Shown here piece by piece: positions 51,409 to 62,880 of a stretch of DNA of 64,000 nucleotides (positions are counted from its first letter, which is position 1; each line of letters begins with the position of its first letter). The DNA is from Gymnopus androsaceus JB14 (lineage: Eukaryota > Basidiomycota > Agaricomycetes > Agaricales > Omphalotaceae). The position numbers and the translations under genes are program-made. Location: positions 56,305 to 120,304 of the forward strand of contig ML769596.1 of the NCBI GenBank assembly GCA_009733575.1. The letters are read 5' to 3'. A model generated the notes under the pieces. It worked only from the letters and a program-made list of their open reading frames with translations. It was not told the DNA's origin and searched no databases.

Positions 51409-52634
51409 CTTGAACGAGTGAGTTTCTATAGTTGGTCGAGGTAGGAGAGAGGAGAGAAGTTGTGATCCTTATATACGTCCGGTAAGGTATGCATTACATT
51501 CGGCAGGATTAGTGCTCTTTTCCATTCCTGTGGTGATTCGTAAAGATAATAGAGTAATGCGGAACGAATCGGGGAAATTCTGAGTGCTGAGTCGAGAATG
51601 AGCATGGTAGCATGTGACAGATATAGATTGAATAACTGACGGATGCGCAGTACTAGTATAACTTGCTTTATATTCCTGTAATCTTGTTGCGGCGAAAAAA
51701 CCGGGAGTGAGAAGACTGAGTCGTGAGGCCGTGCGCATGGAGATACTATTTTTACAAACAGTTCGTCATGACTTTGATGGATCCTTGCCTGAAATTCGAA
51801 ACCAAGATTAGGCTACGATAGTGAAAGTTGGAGTGAAGGCAAGTTCTGAATTCAAGCTAAGCGGACCGTGAAACCGCTTGATCCGACGGTAAACCTAAAA
51901 AGGCAATCTGCTCTTCTAAGTACAATGAACCGATGCTAGCCACTAAAATCCTTAATATTTTCAGACCTTTATGAATCTTGATGACTTGGATCAATCCTTT
52001 GAGTTGCTGTTCTTTAAGTTGTCCATCTATTCTCGTGCATCAATCCCAAGAGGCGTGCGGCTGCGAAATTTTTGACATCATGCCTGGAAGAATTTGGGGG
52101 TAGGTACCTACCCCGGTCCGTTCGGTGCTTAGGTCCGATCGTAGCCGTAGCCGTAAAAAGTAGTAACCTCATAATTTCGTTCATAAAGTAACATATTAGC
52201 TTGATATACAAAATTATTTAGTACCAATCCATTATAAAGCTTGCTTTAGTGCATTAAAAAGTAAAGGATGGGTATCGTGCTTCAGCAGAAGGAAATCGGA
52301 CGCAAGTCGAATTTAGCGCCCAATGGTTTACAAGCGCTAAAAATTGGTTCATTCTAAAACAACAAGAACTGTATATTTTTCAAATCTGAGAATGCTAACG
52401 GATAGCGAGACCTCAAAATGGTAGGGTCACTCTCTTAAATTAGACGAAATATTAAGAATTACAGTCGCTATGGAGAATCTTAACTTTATGAGCTGAATGA
52501 TTGTGATCGAGCCCCAAAAGGGAATTGGGTAGGTACCTCCAGCGGTCCGGGGGGGCATACATGTCCGGGATTTCGATTCCGCATGCCTCTTGATCAATCC
52601 AAGCTCAAATTTTTCTTCACTGAGAATACTTCAC
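51409..52634. other. Intergenic, no supported gene
   Basis: Promoter side of the reductase. A 90-codon minus-strand frame (51469-51738) has no motif. The remainder is AT-rich. Confidence 0.4.
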
Positions 52635-53662
52635 GGCTAGTGCATCAGATTTCGAACAAAATTATTAGCGAAATTATTGTTGTAATTAATTACCTCTTTC
52701 AGTATGAATTTTGGCTGAAAAGCACCATATTTTTCTTATGAAAAACGCATTGAGAAAGAATCAGAATTTCGCTCGGGAATGATTCATAATTTCATGTGTA
52801 ATAAGTCATGTATTTCACTTGAAAAACACAAAAAATTTCACAACCCTAATTCAATTCAATGGCCTTCAGCGCTTACTTTCGCTGATTTTTAGCGCTCATT
52901 ATTTTGAGTTGAATTAGGGTTGTGAAATTTTTTGTGTTTTTTGAGCAAAATACATGCCTTATTCAGTAAACCAATCTATTGGAAAATCCAGTTGGAATCG
53001 ATTCCAACTGCCCATTGGCGCTCCAGAGACCAGTGCTAGTCTACCTGTAAGCGCTTTGACAATGTAGTGCTCCTGCTTCCTTCTCTCTTACCTTGTATCA
53101 CATCTTCACGCGCTTTTTACTGACCTCGCCATAATTTTTTTCAGGCTTTTGTGGCCTCGCCGTGCTTTATTTTGCCGAATCCAGGTCGATCTCGTCTCTT
53201 GGCTCTCTCTCTCTCTGTATATATACAGTATTATAACATATCTATTACAGTTTACATGCTAAATGCTCAAATACATGTTTTTAGAGACAAGCATGATGGG
53301 AAAACAATGCAAACTACATAACGGTGCTTGTAAATAATGTTAAAGTAGGGCAAGAGCCTGCGGGAGCGTCTATTCCTCATTAGGCTCCGAGTACCATTCT
53401 ATCTCCGTTCTCCCGTTCCGATCTCAGTCCAATCGGTCCAACGTGTCCAGCCAGTCCAATCTGATCGGTTGGATTTTCCATGATTCGTTTGGATCTCGAC
53501 TTATTACACGTGAAATTATGAATCATCAATTCTGATTCTTTCTCAATCCGTTTTTCATAAGAAAAATATGGTGTTTTTCAGCCGAAATTCATCCTGAAAA
53601 AGGTAATTAATCACAACAATAATTCGCTAATAAATTCATTCAAAATTATCTGATGCACTAGC
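52635..53662. mobile_element. Foldback element with ~170-bp inverted arms
   Basis: Left arm 52635-52807 (GCTAGTGCATCAGAT ... GATTCATAATTTCATGTGTA) pairs with right arm 53498-53662 with roughly 85-90% identity over about 170 bp. About 690 bp lie between, including a second perfect hairpin (52822-52941). No transposase ORF. Outer borders and target duplications are not resolved. Confidence 0.7.
52822..52941. repeat. 33-bp perfect inverted repeat
   Basis: AAAAACACAAAAAATTTCAC(AACCCTAATTCAA) at 52822-52854 is the exact reverse complement of 52909-52941. The 54-nt spacer carries CAGCGCTTA/TAGCGCT. Confidence 0.85.
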
Positions 53663-54254
53663 TGTGCTTACCTGAACAAATTGATTGAACGGCGGAGAAT
53701 CACTGGATAGGACTACTGTGCCATTTCACTCAATTCAATAGTCACATGTCACAGGCCCTTAAAAAGTCGAAATTTTTTCCACTGGTCATAGGTCACTGCA
53801 CAAAATTTGCCTAAAATTTACAGCTTTGACCAAATTAGCGCCAAAAAAGCTTACAAACATTGCTTTTTAAGGAAATTAGTCGAAATGACAATTTCGACAC
53901 ACTGGTCACAGGTCAGAAGGTGTGTTGAATTGAATAAAATGCAACAGTAGTGCCAGGAGCTTGAGCAAGGAGGTGAGATGAACTGAATTGGTATGCTATT
54001 ACTGTTTCTGGTAACGGTGCTAATGCATCTGCCTGTAGATAAAATTCGAAACATATTCTTTGTAGATCCTGAATCGACTATTGTTGCAACTTCAATCAAG
54101 ACTTGTTATGGTTTCTGTGATTGATAGAAGTATTATAGAGTCGAAAGGTACTGTTATGACCTGGCCCCCTACACTTTTTCCAACTAATAACTACCCACAA
54201 CTACTGGGTTATCTTATCTCACAACTATCAACAATCAGTTCCAGTCATGTGGAT
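53663..54254. other. AT-rich spacer, no gene seen
   Basis: Contains a short inverted pair: TCACATGTCACAGGCC (53742) and CACTGGTCACAGGTCAGAAG (53900), each followed by CGAAATTTT/GAAATTGTCATT-like blocks. Otherwise featureless. Confidence 0.4.
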
Positions 54255-54520
54255 ACACTTACATACAGCTGGCATAGCCTTAGCTTTCACTGGCTGTACC
54301 ACAGCCTACTGAGGCTGTACCTATAGCCATACCATAGCCTCCAAGGGCTATGCACATAGCCCACACTCAACTCAATACTTATTCCCATAGCCACTTCATA
54401 GCATACCAAGGCTATGTACCCTGCCCACTAATATCTGAATACCTAGATACAGCCTCTCTACAGCTTTAGCACTTCCAGAGATATACTAAAATACTATTGG
54501 TTAGTTCTATCATAGCCTTA
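54255..54520. repeat. Degenerate CATAGCC array
   Basis: About ten imperfect copies of (A/G)GCCATACCATAGCC/CATAGCCT-like units in both orientations (AGGCTATG), directly left of the next element. The unit resembles the interior of the element at 61589. Confidence 0.55.
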
Positions 54521-55498
54521 CATCAGCAAAACCTGGAAGTTCGCTGGAGAGGTCAGAGCATTGAATGGATGCTCTGGAGTGCTCTGGAGTGCTCTGGCTG
54601 CTCTGAAGCTGTCCAAGCTGTCAAAACTAAGTTGAAGCTGTCAAAACTGTCCTGATTGGAGTAATGTTAAGAGTTTTGCAGTTGGGTTGCCATAATTCAA
54701 CTGTCAATATATATGCCAGTCGATGCTGTAAACGGAAAACATCATATAAAAGGCGTCGCCGTTCAACTCTGAGTTCAATGTTGGACTTGTACTTTTTTTC
54801 TTATTTCCTTCCAATGTCCATTCTCGCAACTTTGTTCAACTTTATTTCCTCCCAATGTAAGTTCTTATTTGTTTTCAGCATTAACTGATCAATATTTAGA
54901 AGTGTTCAATGGTTGTAGGGGCAGAGGCTGGCTCGGAGAGTGGGAAATAGAGACGCAGAAATTGGGAAGCAGCAACTACAGTAAGTTGCATTGAAAACAT
55001 TAGTCCGAGATTCTGACGACCTGGTTTATGTATGTTTGCTTGGACCAGCTGGCAATACATTTACTGTATTATCATTTGCGCCACTTACAAGTTTCAATTA
55101 GGCCGAGCTGCCATTGTAAGTGGCGCGAATGATAATACAGTAAATGTATTGCCAGCTGGTCCAAGCACACACACATAAACAAGGTTGTCAGAATCTTTGA
55201 CTAACGTTTTCAATGCAACTTACTGTATAAGCTTACTACATAGCGTATTAGTACTTAGTCAGATTGCTCTGCCTCGGCGGCATATAATGACGACAATAAA
55301 TGATGCATAGAAATTTTCTATTATCATTGCATGGTTATGATCATTGATGCACTCTAATTAAATGGTGCTTGGTATTGGTTTGGTACCCTGAACATCGAAT
55401 GATGGGTGGTCTCCAGAGAGCTCCAGAGTACTCTGGAGCTGCTTACCTTGCTCTGGCTGCTCCAGGAGCTCCAGGAGAACCTCCAGGTTTTGCTGATG
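54521..55498. mobile_element. CATCAGCAAAACCTGG-ended element 1, with nested MITE
   Basis: Begins CATCAGCAAAACCTGG and ends CCAGGTTTTGCTGATG, flanked by TA on both sides (54519-54520, 55499-55500). Inside the ends lie GCTCTGGAGT repeats (left) and CTCCAGAGTACTCTGGAG-type palindromes (right). A separate TA-flanked MITE (54979-55225) is inserted inside. Confidence 0.75.
54979..55225. mobile_element. 247-bp foldback MITE, TA target duplication
   Basis: Starts CAGTAAGTTGCATTGAAAAC and ends with the complement. The two arms of ~113 bp pair almost throughout (core TGGACCAGCTGGCAATACAT), separated by about 20 nt. Flanked by TA at 54977-54978 and 55226-55227. Tc1/mariner-like non-autonomous element. 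Confidence 0.85.
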
Positions 55499-55614
55499 TA
55501 CATACAGTAGAAACACTATAAAAGCTGGGCTAAATCCACTGTAAAGCTCCAGCTTGAGTATTTTGATTAACTTACTTCTCTTTGAGATTACCATCTTGAA
55601 GATATTGAGCTCAC

Positions 55615-55947
55615 GATCCCAAGGATGCAATAGATGCACTTGATGATCTTAAGCTAAGCCTTCATCTCAAGGATGGTTGGCGCATGACATTCCCTGATAA
55701 AAAATCATATACATTTTTACAGACTGCAACAGGATCACAATCTAGGATAGACCGCATCTATGCAAGTGATAAAATAATGGAAACAGCTAAAGAATGGAAA
55801 ATCCATGCATCAGGTATACCCAACGCAGACCACAGTTTGGTTTCTGTTCAGATAACTAGTGAAAGTGCACCAACAACAGGAAGAGGATGGTGGAGAATCC
55901 CAGAATATGTGGTGAAAGACAAGGATCTCCTCAAATATGCATCGTGA
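55615..55947 (+). pseudogene. LINE endonuclease, C-terminal part
   Basis: Reads DPKDAIDALDDLKLSLHLKD, GWRMTFPDKKSYTFLQTATG, SRIDRIYASDKIM and NADHSLVSVQI, ending at a stop (55945-55947). SRIDRIY and the catalytic D-H pair of the SDH-type motif (NADHSLV) identify the end of the exonuclease-endonuclease-phosphatase fold. The first catalytic residues lie in the missing 5' part. Confidence 0.8.
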
Positions 55948-56559
55948 ATATGGAATAATGGCAAGAAAAGAGCTTGAGGACTTACTAATCCGGTCAGAGG
56001 ACCAGAATCCACAGAAGATTTGGAACACCTACAAGATAAAGCTTGCCCAAAAGGCAAGGGAAAGGGCAAGGCAAATTGTCCCAGGCCTTGTAAGAAAGAT
56101 CAATGAAGCACAACTTGAGCAAGATCAGATACTAGAGGATATCTTACTGCCAGAGGCTGAGAGAGCAAGGCAGACAGCTGAACTGCAGAATAAAATATAT
56201 CACATGGAGCAACAACGCTACCTCCAGATGCAGAAAGACCGCAAGGTCAAGCATAGACTGGAAGGAGACATCCCAACATCGGTACTGGTCCCAAGTGAAT
56301 AGGGACACAAAACCACGAGACCTTATTTATGCTCTCAGAAAACCCAATGTAACTGAAAATGAGCATGGAATCTTGCCAGGTGATGCATATGAAAAGAGCT
56401 CCCCAAATATGGCTGGAATTGGAAAAATGCACCATGACTGTCTTCAGACTGCTGGTATCAGTGAAATGGAAGAGATAGATCACACTGAAATTATCCCAGC
56501 TGTGCTAGAACCAATTAAAAGACAAGTTTCACCAGTCCAACAGCAAGACCTAGCTGAAC

Positions 56560-57640
56560 CCCTCAGTAACAGAGACATCCGTGAGGCCCTGAAACTCACA
56601 AAGAATCACACAGCACCAGGTTTGGATGGAATAATCTATGAATTATGGAAAGTTATTAGCCTACAATGTGATGAGGACAAACAGAATGCACAGGAAAGCT
56701 TTGATATTATTGAGTTAATGTCAGCAGCTTCAATGATATCATTATCCATGGAATTGATGAGGCTACAGGGTTTTCTGATGGTTGGATGTGCCCCCTCTTC
56801 AAGAAGGGAGAGAAAACTGAAATTGCAAATTATAGACCAATCACCTTACTGAACACAGATTACAAAATATTCACAAAAGCACTCACAATAAGGCTAGCAA
56901 GGGTAGACCCAGATTTGATTCACCCAAACCAGGCTGGCTTTGTACCTGGAAGGAGCATTATGGACCAGACACAATTAATCCGAATGATTATGCACTATGC
57001 AGAGGCAACTGAAGAAAATGGCCTCATAGTTTCTTTAGACTAAGAAAAGGCTTATGATAAGATACGGCATGACTATCTTTGGAAAGTCTTGGAGAAGTTT
57101 AATTTCCCAGAAGGCTTTATCAGCAACACTGAAAAACCTCTATGGTCCAGCAAAAACAACAGTCATTATCAATGGGTTCAGGAGTGAAATGTATACTGTA
57201 ACAAGAGGTGTCAGACAGGGAGATCCACTGTCCTGTTTAATATTTGACCTAGCAATTGAACCATTAACGAAATGATCAGAGAATCCGACCTGAAGGGGTA
57301 CAGGATACCTGGAGCAAAGGAACGTCTGATAACAAATCTTTTCGCTGATGACACATCAGCATTCCTAAATGCAACAGATGAATTTGAAGATCTGCAGAAC
57401 ATACTAAAAAAATGGTGTTAGGCATCTGGTGCAAAATTCAACATAGGGAAGACTAACATTATACCTATTGGCACCAAGGCATTCCGTGAACAAGTAGTAC
57501 AGTCCCGGATAACTGACTGTGACAAGTCACCCCTCCCTGGAAACCTACACATCTCTCAGGAAGGAGAAGCAGTACGAATCCTAGGGGCCTGGTTTGGTAA
57601 TGATATCAGTGCAGAGCAAGTCTGGGCACCAGTCCTTGAG
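56560..57640 (+). pseudogene. LINE reverse transcriptase, broken
   Basis: Blocks in three frames: LSNRDIREALKLTKNHTAPG then LDGI; CPLFKKGEKTEIANYRPITL; NQAGFVPGRSIMDQTQLIRM; IVSLD, stop at 57041-57043, EKAYDKI; TRGVRQGDPLSCLIFDLAIE; LITNLFADDTSAFL with the FADD catalytic pair; KKWC, stop at 57419-57421, ASGAKFN. These are RT blocks 1 to 6 in order. At least two frameshifts and two stops show that it is dead. Confidence 0.9.
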
Positions 57641-58576
57641 ATGACTGACTCAAGCCTATCAAGATGGGCAAAAAATGGACCCACAATGGATGGGAGACGT
57701 GCAATTATACAAATGGTAATAGGAGGGATGACTCAGTACCTCACCATGGTTCAAGGGATGCCAGCATCCATTGAAAAACGTCTCACAAAACGCATAAACA
57801 GATACCTCTGGAAAGAGAAAGAGCGAAACCCTGTAAATCAAAGTGTAGCATATGGACCAGTGGAAAAAGGCGGGAGAAAATTACTCGACATTAAAGTATG
57901 GAATGAAGCCATAAAAATTATGTGGCTCAAATCATATCTGGACTTTGGACCCGCAAGAAAAATGTGGGCCTTGATAGCGGATGCACTTTTTGCACTCAAG
58001 GTACCGACATCAGAGCACAATGTAAATCTAGATGTGCGCATTAACATCTTCCTGCAGTCATGGAAGACATATCTGAAGGGCCAGAGTCAAATAACTGAGC
58101 TGAAACAACTCACCAGCACAGCAAAGAAATATGGCCTCAGAATCGAGGGCATAGCTTTCTCCAGAAACATCCTCTGGGCAATGCCAATATGGTACCATAA
58201 AGAGGCAGACCAAAAAATCTGTACAATGAACCATACCACTGCCAGCGTATGCCTTAGATCAAAACATGGAGTCAGAACAGTGGGAGATGCAGAAAGCATG
58301 GCTAACCTGGCTCAGAGCAATGACCACTCTCCAGTTGCCCTCTGTGAATGTGATGAATGTGAATTCATACGGGAGACTTATGCCTGTGAAAACCCACATG
58401 CTTGTGCCCGGCAAGCTGTTAAGCTTCTGGATACACTCCCTCAAAAGTGGGACCCAAGATGTGAACTACCAGAAGACTACCAGGAGCCACCTGGAGTGAA
58501 CAGTAACAGAGCTGAGAATATAATACCCTTTGATAATCAGATCACAGTTGGTGGTACCTTGGGTAACATCTTTTGA

Positions 58577-59939
58577 ATTTTCACTGACAAGACTTCCCCA
58601 ACAACAAACACTCTGCTGATTCTAAAACCAATAGCCACTACTGGACAGTTGAAGGTCGCCATCAATGGGGCCTGCAAAAACAAAGGAGAAGAAGATGCAA
58701 AAGCAGGTGCTGCAGTATTCATCTCAAACGGGCATCCTGACAACAGGGTAGCAAAACTCCCTAAATACATAGACCAATCCAAGAGAACTGGGGAACTAGT
58801 TGCAGCAAAATTAGCTGCAGAAACACTGGATCCAAGACTGAGCCTATGCATTGAGACAAGATCCAAATACCTGCATTCAATCCTCAAGGAACCCTCAAAA
58901 CTTGATGATGGAGGTTTCTTCAACACCAGAAATGCAAGTGCCCTCCAAAGTACAATTGCAAGCCTTAGGGCCCGGAGAACCCCAACACTAATAAGCCTCT
59001 CAAAAGGGGAAGATAATTACAGAAATGGAAAGGGAGCAAGAGATCAAGCCAATGTGGCAGCCAGAAAAGACAGAGCAAACTATGTGAATGTATCCCCACA
59101 ACCTATGTTGCAGGTAACAGGTGCCAAACTCACAACCCTGACCCAGGGCCTGGCATATAAAATCATTAAAGATATACAAACCAAAAAGAATGAGATGGTC
59201 AGGAGGAGAACAGAAGGAAACCTGAACAGAATCAAAGACAGCATACAAGATAGGTTTGATTATATACCAACATCCGAGTCCATCTGGAAGGCAATCCGAC
59301 ATAAGGACCTTGAGAAAAAAACGCGTGACTTCATGTGGATAATAACTCATGATGCATACTGGACAGGAACACACTGGCTTAGGGGAAGTATGGGCCCTGA
59401 GCTCCAAGAACGAGCCTTTTGTGCATTATGTGGCAAAGTTGATGACTTCCGGCATATATTAACAAAATGTGAGTCTCCAGGCCAAAATATCATATGGCAT
59501 CTGGCCGGTAAGGTCTGGGATTTGAAAAAAAAGTACTGTACCTTGGACCTTCCTCAGTCTGGGAGACATCCTGGGCTGTGGACTGGCCAGGGCAAAAGAT
59601 GGAGGTGAAAACCACCTCTGGAAGATCCTATTAGCTGAATTGGCATACTTGATCTGGGTCCTCCGCTGTGAGCGGGTGATTGCAAATGAAGGAATCCCCT
59701 TCACTGGAACTGAAGTACAGAACCGGTGGTACAAGATGATAAATGATAGATTAGAGATGGACTGCAGAATGACCCTTCCTCGTTATGAGGCAAGAACACT
59801 GTCAAAAACACTGGTCATCCAAACCTGGGAAGGGACACTCATGGGTGAGGAGGAGCTTCCTGAAGACTGGACAACAACAAAGGGGGTTTTAGTGGGTAGT
59901 ACAAGGGGGCAGGGAGAAGAGGTAACTGGTGTAGGTTAA
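58577..59939 (+). pseudogene. LINE RNase H-like and C-terminal zinc-finger region
   Basis: After a stop at 58574-58576 the frame reads IFTDKTSP, KVAINGACKNKGEEDAKAGA then AVFISN, and RTGELVAAKLAAE. This matches an RNase H start (F.DGS...A..G..V) with the first Asp kept and the E of GE..A..AA..A. Further on are THWLRGSM then FCALCGKVDDFRHILTKCES, a C..C...H...C finger, and a tail AYLIWVLRCERVIANEG (after a frame change at about 59610). Confidence 0.75.
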
Positions 59940-60228
59940 GGAGAGAGGCCCCCAGTATGTGAGTCCCACACTCAGTGCGTAAATGCATTTCCCTGTGGAG
60001 ATATGGAAAAGTTACAACTATGATTTATGTTACTATGACTATGCTAACCCAAGCAGGGTCTGTTCCTTGCACAAACTAGTGTGGACCTCAGAATGTGACA
60101 ACTTCGTCGGCTGCTGAGGTCTGAAAGCGCCCCTCCAAAAAAAAAAAAAAAAAAAGATATTGAGCTCACTGTCTTGTTTACTTTCTGCTGTCTCAACTAC
60201 ATTTGATCTCTGATCAAATCTTCCTGTT

Positions 60229-60311
60229 ACCATTACTGTTGACAACCAACTGTCCAGTACTCTCCGGCTATTGTTACCATTACTGTTGACAACCAGTGTC
60301 CAGTACTTATC
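60229..60311. repeat. Short tandem duplication
   Basis: TGTTACCATTACTGTTGACA followed by ACCA..TGTCCAGTAC occurs at about 60229-60262 and again at 60275-60308. Confidence 0.65.
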
Positions 60312-60507
60312 AACTAATAACCTTACTTACAACACTTATTACATCTAACAAAGGTACATGTGCTAGTTATTGTCTACACATAGTGACTCCCACTGTACGT
60401 AGACTTACTAATAAGTCTATTGATCCATTGTTTACTTAAGTAGTCTCATAGATGAGCTCCTAACAGGTACTGAAGCTGTATATTATGGAAAGCCGGAAGG
60501 CCTTGCT

Positions 60508-60854
60508 CACTTTTGACTGTTCCGTTGATGGCAGCTGTCAAGGACCCGGAAAACCTCTAATCACATAATATTTTTGTTCATTTAGCGCCCCTCACAATTG
60601 CAGTTCGGCAAGGTGAAAACTATACTTGAATATTCTGTAACTGTAGCTCTGGGACAACTCTGGAGTCTGTATTTCAGTAGTAAAGCCGCAGTTTTAGTCT
60701 AAAGTAATCTAAACTTCAATTCCAAAGTTTGCCAGCTTCAGATGACTGTTGATTCTACAAGGTTATCTATGAGTACATGAGTATTTAAGTAAGTATATAA
60801 GGAGTCAATAAAAGGAGATGTAGATCCAAATGAAAGCAAATATGTCGACATGGG
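60508..60854. other. Upstream region of the coiled-coil gene
   Basis: AT-rich promoter-like DNA with no competing gene seen. Confidence 0.4.
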
Positions 60855-61187
60855 ATGTCATCCTCTCAACCCCTGCTCCAGGTACGTCTTCAAGTTGCTA
60901 TCTCACTGCCCATTCTTACACTTTAGATAGCCGCAAATCCAAAGCTTGTACGCCGAAAGGTTGCTTCTGCTGATAAGGCTAGAGTTCGGTTGTCGGAAAA
61001 TCTCAAACTGGCCAGTTATGCTTGGACTTTGGAGAAGGAGGTTAGACAACTGCGTAAGGAGCTAGCAGCCGCACATGAGCAGACAAGAAAACTGGCATCT
61101 GGAATGTTGGAGAGTGCGCAGCATGCTTCTGCAGCCTTAGCCGTTGAAGATCCAGTGTACTGTCCTAGCAAATCGCCCTACTACTAG
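60855..61187 (+). CDS. Short coiled-coil protein (about 95 aa)
   Basis: Exon 1 60855-60881 (MSSSQPLLQ), a 45-nt GT-AG intron (60882-60926), and exon 2 60927-61187. The product reads IAANPKLVRRKVASADKARV, RLSENLKLASYAWTLEKEVR, QLRKELAAAHEQTRKL and ends SKSPYY. The heptad spacing of L/V/A from LSENLKL through TRKL, preceded by a basic patch RRKVASADKARVR, suggests a dimerising coiled coil. A bZIP-like role is possible, but the basic region lacks the bZIP consensus Asn...Arg. It is a lone gene in transposon-rich DNA. Confidence 0.5.
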
Positions 61188-61588
61188 TTTATTCACTCAG
61201 TTTATCAGAACAGCTTGGGCGTATAAAATTGTATGAAATCTGTATAAACCACGTATAAATAATATACAAAATCATACAGCTTGTATAATTGATCCAATAT
61301 TGGTTGGGGTATAAGGGTGTATGATCCGGCATAATGTTTATACCATTATGCCGATTATACGGTTTATAAATCTGGGGAAATGCTGATGTAAGGGTTAATC
61401 ATCCTCCAGGGTCTGAGACTTGAGAGTTGACTGCCAGTGTGGGGCAAAGATGTGAATGTGTGCAAATGGAGCAAGCAGCTGTGGACATCAATATTCAACA
61501 AATCAAAGCTGGAACAACACTCAAGATGCACATTGTCAGTGACAATGGTAAGTAGCAATTACTTAAGTTGTAGTAAAGTTGGGGTCTA
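61188..61588. other. AT-rich spacer
   Basis: Repeats of GTATAA/TTATAC in both orientations (61215-61370), otherwise featureless. Confidence 0.4.
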
Positions 61589-61893
61589 CATCAGCAAAAC
61601 CTGGATGAGCTATAGAGAGCTCTATAGCTCTCTATAACAGTCATAGCACTCTTAGCACTCATAGCACTCTTAGCACTTATAGCACTCATAGCAAGGTACC
61701 CCTCTATCAAGAGTTCTGGATTGCTATGAGTTGCTATAGGTTGCTATGGATGTCAAATCACAATATAAATCTGCAAGCTCATAGGAGCTCATAGCAACCC
61801 ATAGCAGTTCATAGCAGTTCATAGCAGCTCATAGTTCTATGGCTGCTATGGCTTGCTATAACATCTATGGCAATTATCCAGGTTTTGCTGATG
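61589..61893. mobile_element. CATCAGCAAAACCTGG-ended element 2
   Basis: 305 bp beginning CATCAGCAAAACCTGGAT and ending ATCCAGGTTTTGCTGATG, TA on both sides (61587-61588, 61894-61895). The interior is made of AGAGCTCTATAGCTCTCTAT palindromes and CATAGCACT arrays on the left, and TTGCTATGAG/CTCATAGCA arrays on the right, so the whole element can fold back. Confidence 0.8.
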
Positions 61894-62121
61894 TAAGTAT
61901 TACTACTGTAGTATTAGCATACTTGTACTACATTAATTCTAGAGTGTTCTACAGATTGATTCATACTTATCAGGCACATATGGATGTGGAGCAGGAGAGC
62001 TTCAAGGAAGGCAAGAACTTATTCCCAGTGTTGCCCACAGACAATGTTGGGGAAAAGAGACTCAAGAAGGTAAGGATTGAACTTGAGATCTGGCATGTAC
62101 ATGGCAGATTAATGCTTGAGT

Positions 62122-62301
62122 CATCAGCAAAACCTGTATTTTTGCTGGAGGTCTCCAGAGATCTCTGGAGCTTGACAGCTGTCAAAAAAAATGGTCAATT
62201 TTCTCCAGAGATCTCCAGAGGTCTCTGGAATAGGGTACCTTGCTTCAGAGATGCCCCAAATGAATGGGTTTTCTCCAGTGAAAATACAGGTCTTGCTGAT
62301 G
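62122..62301. mobile_element. CATCAGCAAAACCTG-ended element 3
   Basis: 180 bp from CATCAGCAAAACCTGTATTT to AAATACAGGTCTTGCTGATG (one mismatch in the repeat). The interior is TCTCCAGAGATCTCTGGAG-type palindromes and GACAGCTGTC. No TA duplication is left. Confidence 0.7.
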
Positions 62302-62584
62302 GATTAAGTACTATATAGTCAAGTAATGAGGTTTAATCTTAAGGCATTAAAGATGAAAGCCTAGGTAGCAAGGGAAATCTGACTCTTGATCCCAACTTGA
62401 AGCATATGCAGTGGAGCTTTTGGAGGCTTCCCGGGGCATCCCCATGATGCTATGAGCCATGTAAGGATTTCACTGTCCTCCTGCCTGTTTCCACTGACAC
62501 TGTATGCATATATGGCCCTCTGGACATCATGTCCATTCCTTAGGAGTCTCAGGACCATAGATTTTGCACATACACATTAGGTTC

Positions 62585-62601
62585 CATTAGCAAAACCTGT
62601 A
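62585..62601. repeat. Solo end of the same element family
   Basis: CATTAGCAAAACCTGTA is the element end with one change. No partner end is found nearby. Confidence 0.5.
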
Positions 62602-62880
62602 TTGACTTGGGTGTTGGAATAAATTGAATATATGTGTTGTAATCAATTCACTCTGGTCTATAGCAAAAAGCCTGAGCAAACATACAGGGGATAAATTCAG
62701 AGGTATGATACTTCATATAGATACAGTAATAATAGGTTGAACTATCTAATCTATCTCTGCTGAGCCATAAGTAAGATAAAGTCAAATATAGAAATGGCGC
62801 ATCAAGCACATATACTAAGTAAAAATCGAACCAGATAGAGTGTATGGCTTGATTGCCTGATATGGCTCTATCTCCAACAT

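Larger units (their letters stand above)
55615..60154 (+). mobile_element. 5'-truncated LINE (non-LTR retrotransposon) with poly-A and 15-bp TSD
   Basis: AGATATTGAGCTCAC is duplicated at 55600-55614 and 60155-60169 (the last A of the poly-A run is shared). A 19-A tract occupies 60137-60155. Domain order: C-terminal end of an AP-type endonuclease, reverse transcriptase with FADD, a long thumb/linker, an RNase H-like block, and a CxxC...H...C zinc-finger-like end. The 5' part of the endonuclease and any ORF1 are missing. Several stops and frame changes make it inactive. The architecture suggests the fungal Tad1 group, without proof. Confidence 0.92.

Noticed and set aside
51469..51738. 90-codon minus-strand frame upstream of the aldo/keto reductase
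   Set aside because: No motif, no splice support, low-complexity Thr/Ser composition.
58537..58926. Minus-strand 129-codon frame inside the LINE
   Set aside because: Shadow of the RNase H-coding strand.
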